A stretch of 14,837 nt of DNA from Lachnospiraceae bacterium (GCA_900770535.1 CAAHDV010000028.1:1-14837); one strand, 5' to 3'; numbered from the stretch's first letter, positions 7,311 to 14,699 are shown. The notes: generated from the sequence alone by a model not told the origin. Translations and numbers: made by a program.

Positions 7311-9017
7311 TTAAAGCCGGATGCACACGATGCTGAACAGACGCACCAGGGCGTAGCCATTCAGACAGCACATCAGATACAATATACTACGGTTTTTATC
7401 CTTTGTCAAAACCACAGTATGATTTTTGAGAGCTAGTAAAAGCACTGGCAGAAATGGCAGGAAATACCGTCCCTGAACCCCCAGGATCACCCGGGAGCTG
7501 ACCGGTGTCCAGGCAATCAGCATGGACAGCATGGTAAGACCCGCGCAGGCCGCGCATAAAAATCCGATCCAGACTCTGTGCCGCCCGGTCATACGGATCT
7601 GCTCTCCCGGAATTTTTAATGCCAGGCCGATGAGGCACAGCGTGAAAGCCCAGACAGCCAGATACGGCACATCCAGCACCTGGTCCAGGTTGCCAAGCCA
7701 GCCGCCGATCATGGTAATGTGCATGTCTTTGGCATTCCACAATAAGGTCTGGTAAAACATCCGCACCAGCAGCACCGGATTGTGGATGAGAAGGCTTATG
7801 CTAAAGCCCGCCTCCTCCGCCCAGGCCACGTAGCTGTCGGCTTCCGTTGCAGTTGCGTAGGTGGTGATGACCTGACTGTTGACCAGATACATAGCCATGC
7901 CCCAGGATATCCCCACTGCAAAGGCGCTGATAAACCAGTTTTGCACCTTGCCGAATTTCCGCATAGGGATCAGCAGGCACAGGCCCAGTATCGGCGCGTA
8001 GACCATTTTGCAGGGACCGGCCACCGCCGCCAGAACGGCAAGCAGCACCACATCCCGCACCCGGACCGTTTCTTTTTCATAGGCCAGATCCAGACAAACC
8101 GCCGTCAGCAAAAACATGCAGGACAGAATCATCACATCATAGGAAAAGGAAGCCGCCAGATGCAGTGTCATGGGAAGCACTGCCACGCCGAGAAGCACTT
8201 CCTTTCCGAACGGAATCCGCTTCATGGACAGATACAGCATGATCACGAAAAAGATCAGGTTGCAGAGCCGTCCAAAATATAAGAGACAGACTGTGTTCAG
8301 TCCCAGAATTCTTGCCAGGCTGATGCCGATGGCCTGGGGCACATAGGCAAGGGGCGTGGTGGTAACCGGCGGATAGGTGGAGCTGACATACGCACCCATA
8401 CTCTGAATCTCGGCGGTACGCTCCGGAGCATACTGCCCGTTGACGCCAAGAGTATGAAACAGCTCGTAGGTGGATTCGTCCAGCGTTTCCCCCAGCTTCA
8501 CCGCCTGCTCCCGGCTCTCAGCCGTCACCTGCAGGTTGCCGTCTTCATCCGGCTCATACACAAAATCCCCGTCCAGGTCTTCCACCCAGGCGTCCTGCGC
8601 CCGCAGAAGCACCCGGCCATACCGGTCCCGCTGGGGCTGCCCGGTCATCTGGGAGGAAAGCCGGTAAGCACTGACGTAGTGGCTGATCTCATCCGGCGCC
8701 GCGAGAGGCGGCAGCACAAAGAGATACAAAATGCCAAGCCCGCCAGCCATGAGCACCGCCAGCTTCGGCAGGGAACAGAGAGTTACTGTACGTGGGCAGG
8801 CATTTTCTGAACTGAAAATGTTCTTTTCTATCAGAAAATAGCCGCAAACCGTAGTCAGCAGCACCACCAGCACCGTTAAGAATACGTACTGGCCCATCTG
8901 CCAGGAAGCGCCGGTCTCATGAATTCCCGCCCGCACATCCAGGCTGTGCCAGGCTGCCGCAGCTGCCAGGCAGAGGATTCCGGTGATCAGGCCCAGGCTA
9001 ACGCTTCTCTTCTTCAT
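7311..9017 (-). CDS. DUF2142-type polytopic membrane protein, probable GT-C glycosyltransferase
   Basis: Large membrane protein, 568 residues from ATG 9017, with roughly eleven or twelve hydrophobic segments. After two N-terminal helices it has a long membrane-helix-flanked segment beginning FVLPPLAAPDEISHYVSAYRLS, the acidic first-loop signature of DUF2142/GT-C proteins (D109, E110, H113). A soluble outer loop of about 110 residues follows, then a helical bundle. GT-C enzymes transfer sugars from polyprenyl-phosphate donors outside the membrane. A longer frame begins at a TTG (9032), but this overlaps the GAGGAG ribosome binding site, so ATG 9017 is preferred. The gene overlaps the DUF2304 gene by 20 nt. 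It probably performs the extracytoplasmic sugar transfer fed by the GT2, DUF2304 and flippase genes upstream. The family call is by motif and topology; the GT-C activity is inference. Confidence 0.82.
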   Translation of the reverse strand: MKKRSVSLGLITGILCLAAAAAWHSLDVRAGIHETGASWQMGQYVFLTVLVVLLTTVCGYFLIEKNIFSSENACPRTVTLCSLPKLAVLMAGGLGILYLFVLPPLAAPDEISHYVSAYRLSSQMTGQPQRDRYGRVLLRAQDAWVEDLDGDFVYEPDEDGNLQVTAESREQAVKLGETLDESTYELFHTLGVNGQYAPERTAEIQSMGAYVSSTYPPVTTTPLAYVPQAIGISLARILGLNTVCLLYFGRLCNLIFFVIMLYLSMKRIPFGKEVLLGVAVLPMTLHLAASFSYDVMILSCMFLLTAVCLDLAYEKETVRVRDVVLLAVLAAVAGPCKMVYAPILGLCLLIPMRKFGKVQNWFISAFAVGISWGMAMYLVNSQVITTYATATEADSYVAWAEEAGFSISLLIHNPVLLVRMFYQTLLWNAKDMHITMIGGWLGNLDQVLDVPYLAVWAFTLCLIGLALKIPGEQIRMTGRHRVWIGFLCAACAGLTMLSMLIAWTPVSSRVILGVQGRYFLPFLPVLLLALKNHTVVLTKDKNRSILYLMCCLNGYALVRLFSIVCIRL

Positions 9018-9348
9018 ATTTTTTCTCCTCAAGAGCCATCGCCTGTACCAGTTCCTTGATCTTACTTTCCAACTGGGAAATGTGGATGCTCATAAAGAAT
9101 ACCTTTAAGATCAGCACGAAGATCGCAAACAGGAACAGAAAGTTGGTTGTCGCATAGATTCCCAGAAGGCTGGCGCAGGCATCGGCCACCTTCGGAAATA
9201 CGCTGTATACCACCAATACCAGGGCCAGCACGATCCAGAAGATCGCGCTCTCAATCTGCATCCGGGACTGGCGGATCTTGCGCATGATCATGGAAAAGGT
9301 CCCGAGGGACACCAGGATCAGCGCGATTCGTAAGGTTGTGGTCATCAT
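8998..9348 (-). CDS. DUF2304 small membrane protein (GacJ-like partner of a lipid-linked glycosyltransferase)
   Basis: A 116-residue protein with three hydrophobic segments (about residues 4-22, 35-52 and 65-86) and a charged C-terminal coiled-coil-like tail (SQLESKIKELVQAM... rich in Glu/Lys). The MRKIRQSRMQIESAIFWI block after helix 1 is characteristic of DUF2304. Proteins of this type are found beside polyprenyl-phosphate GT2 enzymes; streptococcal GacJ binds GacI and raises its activity. The start is ATG 9348, which overlaps the TGA of the upstream glycosyltransferase as ATGA, with GGAGAAG just upstream. Longer in-frame starts (ATG 9363, GTG 9396) lie inside that gene and are less likely. 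The 3' end overlaps the DUF2142 gene by 20 nt. The lipid-linked GT2 it would serve is encoded at 11666-12388. Confidence 0.87.
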   Translation of the reverse strand: MMTTTLRIALILVSLGTFSMIMRKIRQSRMQIESAIFWIVLALVLVVYSVFPKVADACASLLGIYATTNFLFLFAIFVLILKVFFMSIHISQLESKIKELVQAMALEEKKYEEEKR

Positions 9349-10289
9349 GATTTTCTTCTCCATTTCTTTTCCCAGTAAAGCGGGCTCATGCTGCACCAGA
9401 GGATCATCTTCTTTGGAAGCTTCTCATACTGTTTTCCCAGCTTGTAGCCGAGATATTTACAGCCGCTGCCGACCACCAGCTCCGGGATCAGGTAGCCGCG
9501 GAAATGCGTCAGCAGATATTTTGCCGTCTGCTTTACCAGGCGGATGCCCTCGCCCTCAGATTTCAGGTCCGCAAACACCTCCGGGTGCTCCGCCTGGGAT
9601 ACTGCCAGGTCAAAGTTGCGGTGAAACTGCTGCATAGGCGTTAAATTGTGGGAATGAACCACCCTCGCCTCCGGCACATACGCCACCGCGTAACCGGCAT
9701 CCATGGCCGTGGCTGCATAAATCATGTCCTCATTGAAGATGGTGCTGTTCACAAAGCCCTCCAGCTTCCGGAAAATATCCTTGCGGTACGCACAGCAGAC
9801 ATTGGAAGCAAAATAGGTTTTGATTCCCATGGTTTCCAGGTCTTTTTTCGTCTTGACCATGGGCCTGTCCGGGTAGTTGAAGGAGCGGGTGTAGCGCTCA
9901 ATCGTACGGCAGTCCTTTGCCGGAAGCTGCTTTGCGTAAGCCACTGCCACCGTCTCGCCCTCCGGCCCCGTCTGATCCAGTCCCTTTAAGAGATTCTCGA
10001 TCAGATATTCATCCTGGGGTACTGCGTCATCGGTCATAAAGATCATGATATCTGACTCGGAATACCAGGCCGCCAGGTTGCGGGTGCCGCCATGGTCAAA
10101 CTCTTCTTTTGTCAGATGATGGACTTCCATGCCCGGAATATCCCGGTATCCGTCCGCGTTCCAGTAAGCTTTTTCTGTATTCATAATGATGATCCGGTTC
10201 GGCAGCACCGTCTGCTTTTTTAACATCTGGAGCAGTCTCGCAAACCGCCGGTCCGGCTTGTACACCGGAATCAAAACATCAACCGTCAT
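9345..10289 (-). CDS. Glycosyltransferase family 2, rhamnosyltransferase-like
   Basis: Cytoplasmic GT-A fold glycosyltransferase of 314 residues. It starts TVDVLIPVYKPD, has EFDHGGTRNLAA at 63-74 (the HGGTRN motif common in rhamnosyltransferases of O-antigen and rhamnan clusters), the DxD-like MTDDA at 85-89, a catalytic-type FNED at 185-188, and VVHSHN at 210-215. No membrane anchor is evident. The chosen ATG 10289 has a strong GGGAGG site 6 nt upstream. An extended frame to 10337 lies inside the flippase gene and lacks support. It overlaps the flippase gene by 11 nt and the DUF2304 gene by 4 nt. With rfbC nearby, adding L-rhamnose to a lipid-linked backbone is a reasonable inference, but donor and acceptor cannot be read from the sequence. 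Confidence 0.9.
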   Translation of the reverse strand: MTVDVLIPVYKPDRRFARLLQMLKKQTVLPNRIIIMNTEKAYWNADGYRDIPGMEVHHLTKEEFDHGGTRNLAAWYSESDIMIFMTDDAVPQDEYLIENLLKGLDQTGPEGETVAVAYAKQLPAKDCRTIERYTRSFNYPDRPMVKTKKDLETMGIKTYFASNVCCAYRKDIFRKLEGFVNSTIFNEDMIYAATAMDAGYAVAYVPEARVVHSHNLTPMQQFHRNFDLAVSQAEHPEVFADLKSEGEGIRLVKQTAKYLLTHFRGYLIPELVVGSGCKYLGYKLGKQYEKLPKKMILWCSMSPLYWEKKWRRKS

Positions 10290-11577
10290 GACGCACCTCC
10301 CGTATTTCTTTCTGTATTTCAATCCACGCTCCTCCAACGAAGCCCGCTGCCATCACGATCATTAAGATGAGGTAGGCCAGGGCCGCGCCGAATATTCCAA
10401 GCGCGATTGTAAGCTTCGGTGCCAGAATAACCGCAAGCACCGTGAGTACCACGTAAATGCCAAAGATCAGCTTCTGCCTGCGCAGAATGACCAGCGCGTA
10501 ATAATAAAGATTTAACACCGCGTAAAAGCCGCCGCCCAGCACGATCATGATGAAGGCCGGCCACAACGCCGTCAGCGTTCCGCTGTAGGACGCCCCCAGC
10601 AGCCACTCCAGAAGTGCCAGCACCGGTTTTCCCAGTACCACGGTTCCGCCTGCCGCCAATACCGTCAGGCCGCCGATGACTGCCATTATGGTGAGAAGCT
10701 TCTTTTTAAAATCAGAAAACCGGTGTTCATTCCAGCAGTCCGTCAGATACGTCAGGAACGGGCGGATGACAAAGCCCGCCGCCAGGTTGATGACGGAGGT
10801 CGGCATGAAGATCACGTTGAAATAGCCGCTGGCCGCATCGCCCAAATGCGCGTCAATGGCATACTTCGCTGCCGAAAAAATATAGAAATCCAGGAATACG
10901 GAAACAAACAGCAAAATGGCCGATGCCGTTAAAGACACGCCCTGCTTCGCGCTCCAGCCGTAATCCACCTGGTTCAGTTCTCTTAAAACCACAATATCAA
11001 ACAGGACTACACCTGCAATCTGTCCCAGCACCGCAGCCACACAGGCGGTAAACAGCCCCGCCCCGGAAACCAGGGTGACCAGAAACACGCCGACCGAAAG
11101 AATGGTACGGAAGGTATTGGACCGGCCGGTTAAGTACAGGCACCCCTGCCGCTGAAACTCCGACTCATACACATCGGCAAAACCATCGATCACCTTGTAG
11201 ACGATCAGCAGGAAGATGATCTGCGCCTTCTGCCAGGAATAGCCGATCACCGCCAGATACCCGGCACCAAGAAGCAGCGCCAGGACGCAGGTCACATACC
11301 GGTGATGCAGGTAATCCCCGAACCGGTACTGGTTCGCCCCGTCTGTAATGTGAAACGGCCGGATACCAAAGTAAGCCAGCAGGAACATCTGCTGCCCCAC
11401 GGTACTGAATCCGAAGGAAAAGATGCCGCCCTGCTCCTCCCCCGCGATGCGCAGCACCAGAAAGGAAAGCACCATACTGGCAAAGGCGTAGAAGAAGCTT
11501 CCGGTCATGTTCCAGATCATATTCTCTTTTTCCAGGCTCAGCCTTGTGCGCATGAGAAGGCGCGTCCAGTGTTTCAT
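10279..11577 (-). CDS. Wzx/MATE-type flippase (polysaccharide biosynthesis membrane protein)
   Basis: Membrane protein of 432 residues with about twelve helices, of the MOP/Wzx (RfbX) type. The N-terminal KENMIWNMTGSFFYAFASMVLSFLVLRIAGEEQGG is typical: a polar NMxGS entry, a long helix, then the first loop. Such proteins flip undecaprenyl-linked sugars to the outer face of the membrane. ATG 11577 has a GGAG site about 10 nt upstream; MRTRLSLEKEN would be a shorter alternative. It lies 88 nt after the polyprenyl GT2 gene, across a long inverted repeat, and overlaps the following GT2 gene by 11 nt. Because the cluster also has an ABC export permease, this flippase may carry a single lipid-linked sugar for side-chain addition (as GacK does) and not the whole polymer. 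That is inference. Confidence 0.88.
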   Translation of the reverse strand: MKHWTRLLMRTRLSLEKENMIWNMTGSFFYAFASMVLSFLVLRIAGEEQGGIFSFGFSTVGQQMFLLAYFGIRPFHITDGANQYRFGDYLHHRYVTCVLALLLGAGYLAVIGYSWQKAQIIFLLIVYKVIDGFADVYESEFQRQGCLYLTGRSNTFRTILSVGVFLVTLVSGAGLFTACVAAVLGQIAGVVLFDIVVLRELNQVDYGWSAKQGVSLTASAILLFVSVFLDFYIFSAAKYAIDAHLGDAASGYFNVIFMPTSVINLAAGFVIRPFLTYLTDCWNEHRFSDFKKKLLTIMAVIGGLTVLAAGGTVVLGKPVLALLEWLLGASYSGTLTALWPAFIMIVLGGGFYAVLNLYYYALVILRRQKLIFGIYVVLTVLAVILAPKLTIALGIFGAALAYLILMIVMAAGFVGGAWIEIQKEIREVRHDG

Positions 11578-11619
11578 AATGTTTGTACTCCGTTGTTTCT
11601 ATGTTTTCTAGTTATTCCC

Positions 11620-11706
11620 GTTCAGCCATGCCATGACAGGCAACGAAAGGCTCATGTAAGCCAGCTTACATCGCCTTTTTTTGTCTGTCACGGCGCATGG
11701 CTGAAC
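11620..11706. repeat. Long imperfect inverted repeat (about 42-nt arms) over the GT2 3' end and following gap
   Basis: Arms 11620-11661 and 11664-11706 are near-perfect reverse complements around a CA/TG centre. The innermost 8 bp (ATGTAAGC/GCTTACAT) and outermost 11 bp (GTTCAGCCATG/CATGGCTGAAC) match exactly, and the middle pairs with a few mismatches and two small bulges. By hand about 35 positions can pair in the mRNA. One arm encodes the last residues of the GT2 protein (SAMRRDRQKKAM and stop); the other is noncoding. The resulting mRNA hairpin would sit between the GT2 and flippase cistrons. It may be an RNase III or stability element, or a remnant of an inverted duplication. Confidence 0.75.
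11646..11682 (+). terminator. Terminator-like hairpin plus T-run, facing the plus strand
   Basis: The core of the inverted repeat reads on the plus strand as AAAGGC, a short bulge, ATGTAAGC, CA loop, GCTTACAT, C, then GCC followed by seven T. This is the form of an intrinsic terminator for transcription moving in the plus direction, antisense to all genes here. In the operon's own direction the same hairpin is followed only by TTTCGTT, a poor U-tract. It would at most attenuate the operon while blocking antisense transcripts. The T-run is also the AAA AAG lysine codons of the GT2 gene, so the match could be partly coincidental. Confidence 0.4.
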
Positions 11707-12388
11707 TATTCCGGAAATTTTGTATCAGCAGAATCGACAGCAGCATCCGTGCCATATACCGCGCGGCCACCATCGGCTTTAAGTAGCTCTCGCCGCCGGC
11801 CCGCTCCGCGATGTGCACCGGCACTTCCGCAATCTTCGCCCCCTGCTTTAACAAGTAGGAAACCGTGTCCGGCTCCGGTCCGTAGTTTAAGTTGAGGGCA
11901 AATTCTTTGATCATCTCCCGGTTAAACATCCGCATGCCGGAGGTCGGATCGTTGACTGTCACGCCCGTTGTCAGACGGATAGCCATCTCAATGAGGCGGC
12001 TTCCCACCATACGCATGGACCAGTCCTTTTTCGCATTCACGAACCGGCTTCCAATGACAATCTCATAGCCCTCTTCCATTTTTTTCATCATAGGCTCAAT
12101 GAACTCCGGGCGGTGCTGCCCGTCGCCATCAAACTGAATGGCATACTCATAGCCCTTATGGTAAGCGTATTTCATGCCCGCCTGAAAGCAGCCCGCAAGC
12201 CCCAGGTTTACCGGAAGATCCAGCAGGTTGAAGCCCTGTTCCCGGCAGATGACCGCCGTTCGGTCCCTAGAGCCGTCATTGACCACAATATAATCAAACT
12301 GCGGATACTTATCCTCCAGTTCCCGTACCACATTCTCGATGTTCGCTTCCTCATTGTAGGCGGGAATTACGATCAGCACCTTGTTCAT
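11666..12388 (-). CDS. Polyprenyl-phosphate-type GT2 glycosyltransferase (DPM1/GacI-like)
   Basis: GT2 enzyme of 240 residues resembling dolichol/undecaprenyl-phosphate sugar transferases, which charge one sugar from an NDP donor onto Und-P. Motifs are IPAYNEEANI (8-17), VVNDGSRD (35-42), the metal-binding FDGDGQH (86-92), GSR (113-115) and DPTSGMRMF (137-145). It ends in an amphipathic segment (YMARMLLSILLIQNF) without the paired C-terminal helices of GtrB proteins, consistent with reliance on a separate membrane partner such as the DUF2304 protein. ATG 12388 overlaps the DegT stop as ATGA, which fixes the start; a longer frame to 12406 has no ribosome binding site. The last 13 codons form one arm of the inverted repeat at 11620-11706 and include an A7 run. 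Sugar identity is unknown. Confidence 0.92.
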   Translation of the reverse strand: MNKVLIVIPAYNEEANIENVVRELEDKYPQFDYIVVNDGSRDRTAVICREQGFNLLDLPVNLGLAGCFQAGMKYAYHKGYEYAIQFDGDGQHRPEFIEPMMKKMEEGYEIVIGSRFVNAKKDWSMRMVGSRLIEMAIRLTTGVTVNDPTSGMRMFNREMIKEFALNLNYGPEPDTVSYLLKQGAKIAEVPVHIAERAGGESYLKPMVAARYMARMLLSILLIQNFRNSSAMRRDRQKKAM

Positions 12389-13509
12389 TTCGTCTTTTCT
12401 CCACATTTCAGTATGATATCGCAGATCTCATCCACCGTTTCCAGGGAAAGATCCGGGTATAACGGCAGCGTCAGTACTTCAGAGGCGATCCGCTTTGCCA
12501 CCGGCGTGTCATCGGAAGAAAACTGATCTCGGTAACATGCGTAATCGTTGATGCACGGATAGAAGTACTTGCGCGCAAAAATGTTATACTCTTTCAGCGC
12601 CGCAAAGATCTCATCCCGGTCTGCCCCGTAGCCTTCAAATACCACCGGCATGTAGGCATAATTATAACGCACGCCTTCCTTTTCTTTGCAGAGGCGAATG
12701 CCTTCCACGCCGCCCAGACGCTCCCGGTAACGCTCCGTCAGAACCTTGCGCTTCGCGATGTCCGCATCCACATGACGCAGGTTACAGAGGCCCATGGCCG
12801 CCTGGAACTCATTCATCTTTCCGTTGGCACCCACATACTCTACCTGCTCATAGCCGGTAATGCCGAAGTTTTTCAGCTGATACAGCAGGTCCTTTAATTT
12901 CGGGTCATGGAATGCAACCGCGCCACCCTCAATGCTGTGAAACACCTTGGTGGCATGAAAGCTGAACATGGACGCATCACCAAACTGGCCGATGCCAACG
13001 CCATCGATCTCCTCACCAAAGGTGTGGGCCGCGTCGTAGATGACCTTTAAGCCATGGCGTTCCGCAATCTCCTGGATACGTTTCACATCACAGGGATTTC
13101 CGTATACATGGACCGGAACGATGGCCGAGGTTTTCTCCGTGATCAGACTCTCCAGTTTGTCCACATCAATGGTATAGTCTTCCTCATTAATATCACAGAA
13201 TACCGGAGTCAGGCCGTTTCGCACAATGGCGTGGGTGGTGGAGGCAAAGCTGAACGGGGTCGTAATGACCTCGCCCGTCAGCTTCATGGCCTGCAGCGTC
13301 AGCTCCAGCGCCATATGGCCATTCACAAACAGCTCCAGATTCGGTGTCTTTAAGTATGTTTTCAGTTTTTCCTTTAAGGTTTCATGGTATTCTCCCATAT
13401 TGGTCAGCCAGGCACTGTCCCAGATGGGCTTTAACATTTCCACATATTCTTCCAGAGGCGGCAGCGATGAACGGGTCACCATAACCGGCTCTTCATGTCG
13501 TTTTATCAT
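12385..13509 (-). CDS. DegT/DnrJ/EryC1/StrS family sugar aminotransferase
   Basis: PLP-dependent aminotransferase of 374 residues, normal for the family, which converts keto-sugar nucleotides (typically dTDP- or UDP-4-keto or 3-keto sugars) to amino sugars. The PLP-binding lysine is K188 in SMFSFHATKVFHSIEGG. D159 in VIYDAAHTFG contacts the pyridine ring, and the VITTPFSFAST strand at 81-91 and HVYGNPCDV at 134-142 are family hallmarks. It begins at ATG 13509, overlapping the ATP-grasp stop as ATGA, and ends overlapping the next GT2 gene as ATGA, so three genes are coupled in a row. A dTDP-4-keto-6-deoxyglucose substrate, shared with rfbC, is plausible. The product could be a 4-amino-4,6-dideoxysugar, but regiochemistry cannot be decided here. 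Confidence 0.93.
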   Translation of the reverse strand: MIKRHEEPVMVTRSSLPPLEEYVEMLKPIWDSAWLTNMGEYHETLKEKLKTYLKTPNLELFVNGHMALELTLQAMKLTGEVITTPFSFASTTHAIVRNGLTPVFCDINEEDYTIDVDKLESLITEKTSAIVPVHVYGNPCDVKRIQEIAERHGLKVIYDAAHTFGEEIDGVGIGQFGDASMFSFHATKVFHSIEGGAVAFHDPKLKDLLYQLKNFGITGYEQVEYVGANGKMNEFQAAMGLCNLRHVDADIAKRKVLTERYRERLGGVEGIRLCKEKEGVRYNYAYMPVVFEGYGADRDEIFAALKEYNIFARKYFYPCINDYACYRDQFSSDDTPVAKRIASEVLTLPLYPDLSLETVDEICDIILKCGEKTK

Positions 13510-14699
13510 CTGTCATTCTCTCCCTTCGCCTGACTCATGCTGGCTGCATGGCATGAACTCTGTTCTGCGCCAGCTGTTTTGCTCTGGCTGTCTGCCTGTT
13601 CTGCGCCAGCCGCTTCATTCCGGCCGTTCATGGAATACTCCGTGTACCGCCTTGCAATATACTGCTCGCCATTCACGGACAGTTCATCCAGCTTCTCCCC
13701 GGTAAAGCAGCGGATATGGGCGTCAGCCATATCGTAGCCTGCCGCGCCGGAAAATGCCACGCCGCCCGCAAACCGCGGATTGCATTCCAGGAAATAATAC
13801 TCCCCAGCTTCCCGGTCTGCCTCAATAAATTCCATATTCACACAGCCCCGGATGCCCACTGCCTCCGCGATGTCCCGGCACTGCTGCTCCAGCAGTCCGC
13901 TTCGGAATACACAGACCGAAGTTCCCGCGCCGTTTAAGGTACGCAGAAGTTCTCTTCTCGGCAGGCAGAATACCTGTCCGGTCTCCGGATTCCGCACCAC
14001 ATCTACGGTGATGACATGACCGCCGATCTTTGGCTGCACCAGATACTGCTGTTTCTGCTCTTCGCTGCAGGTATGCAGGAGAAATTCCAGATTCTCTTTA
14101 GATTCCAGGATCCGCAGGCCCTGGCTGCTCCGGCCGTCAAAGGGCTTCGCCACCAACGGATAGCGAAGATCCGAAAAATCCATGCTGGTTTCCATACCGG
14201 CTGCTGGGTCTGCTGCCAGAAACGCATCCGGCAAGTCCGGACGCCATCCCTGCCCCAGTTTCTCCTTCAGCTCTGCAAGCCGCACTCCCGGAATGGTCCG
14301 GCAAAGCTTCCGCTCCCGCAAGAACGCTTCCATCTTCTCTTTATTCCGGCAAAGGCTGATTGCGGAAACATCGGAAATCCAGACCTCTGCGCCCAGCGCT
14401 ATAAAATCTTCCGCAAGCTCCGTTCTCCACTGCTGGATCACATCGATTTCCACATCGGTCAGCGGCATCAGCACACTGGCCTGTTCTTTCCGACAAAGTT
14501 CCTTGATAAAATTCCGGTACTGTTCCCGGTCGGTGGCATAGGGTGCCTTGTAGAACACCTCCACATCCTGGGAGTTTACCACCCACTCTGCCGGATATAT
14601 ATCACAGCCCACAACCCGCATGCCTGCCGCGTGGCAGGCAGAAATCACGTTCTGGGCAGAAAACGACCCGATGGCCGTTACGATTACTGTTTCTTTCAT
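13506..14699 (-). CDS. ATP-grasp domain ligase (CarB-like)
   Basis: Cytoplasmic ATP-grasp enzyme of 397 residues. A Rossmann-like pre-ATP-grasp domain opens with VIVTAIGSFSAQNVISACHAAG. The ATP-binding lysine is K185 in YPLVAKPFDGRSSQG. Metal ligands sit in NME (288-290) and ECNPRFAGG (E305, N307, R309). ATP-grasp ligases activate a carboxylate as acyl phosphate and join it to an amine, thiol or other nucleophile. Residues after about 358 form a low-complexity Ala/Ser/Gln tail containing a 12-residue imperfect repeat, probably disordered. ATG 14699 has an AGGAGG site about 10 nt upstream. It is coupled by ATGA overlap to the sugar aminotransferase, so conjugating an acid or amino acid to an amino sugar is an attractive but unproven role. 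The family is clear; the substrate is unknown. Confidence 0.88.
   Translation of the reverse strand: MKETVIVTAIGSFSAQNVISACHAAGMRVVGCDIYPAEWVVNSQDVEVFYKAPYATDREQYRNFIKELCRKEQASVLMPLTDVEIDVIQQWRTELAEDFIALGAEVWISDVSAISLCRNKEKMEAFLRERKLCRTIPGVRLAELKEKLGQGWRPDLPDAFLAADPAAGMETSMDFSDLRYPLVAKPFDGRSSQGLRILESKENLEFLLHTCSEEQKQQYLVQPKIGGHVITVDVVRNPETGQVFCLPRRELLRTLNGAGTSVCVFRSGLLEQQCRDIAEAVGIRGCVNMEFIEADREAGEYYFLECNPRFAGGVAFSGAAGYDMADAHIRCFTGEKLDELSVNGEQYIARRYTEYSMNGRNEAAGAEQADSQSKTAGAEQSSCHAASMSQAKGENDR
13560..13610 (-). repeat. 36-nt period direct repeat in the ATP-grasp C-terminal tail
   Basis: The 15-mer CTGTTCTGCGCCAGC occurs exactly at 13560-13574 and 13596-13610, a spacing of 36 nt (12 codons). 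In the protein it gives two copies of an (A/T)AGAEQ block, at about 363-368 and 375-380, within the Ala/Ser/Gln-rich tail. This looks like an in-frame tandem expansion and could vary in copy number between strains. Confidence 0.7.

Noticed and set aside
9018..9032. TTG start extending the DUF2142 protein
   Set aside because: The TTG overlaps the GAGGAG ribosome binding site that serves ATG 9017.
10290..10337. N-terminal extension of the rhamnosyltransferase-like GT2
   Set aside because: The extra residues lie inside the flippase gene, lack a ribosome binding site, and the GT-A fold starts directly at ATG 10289, which has a GGGAGG site.
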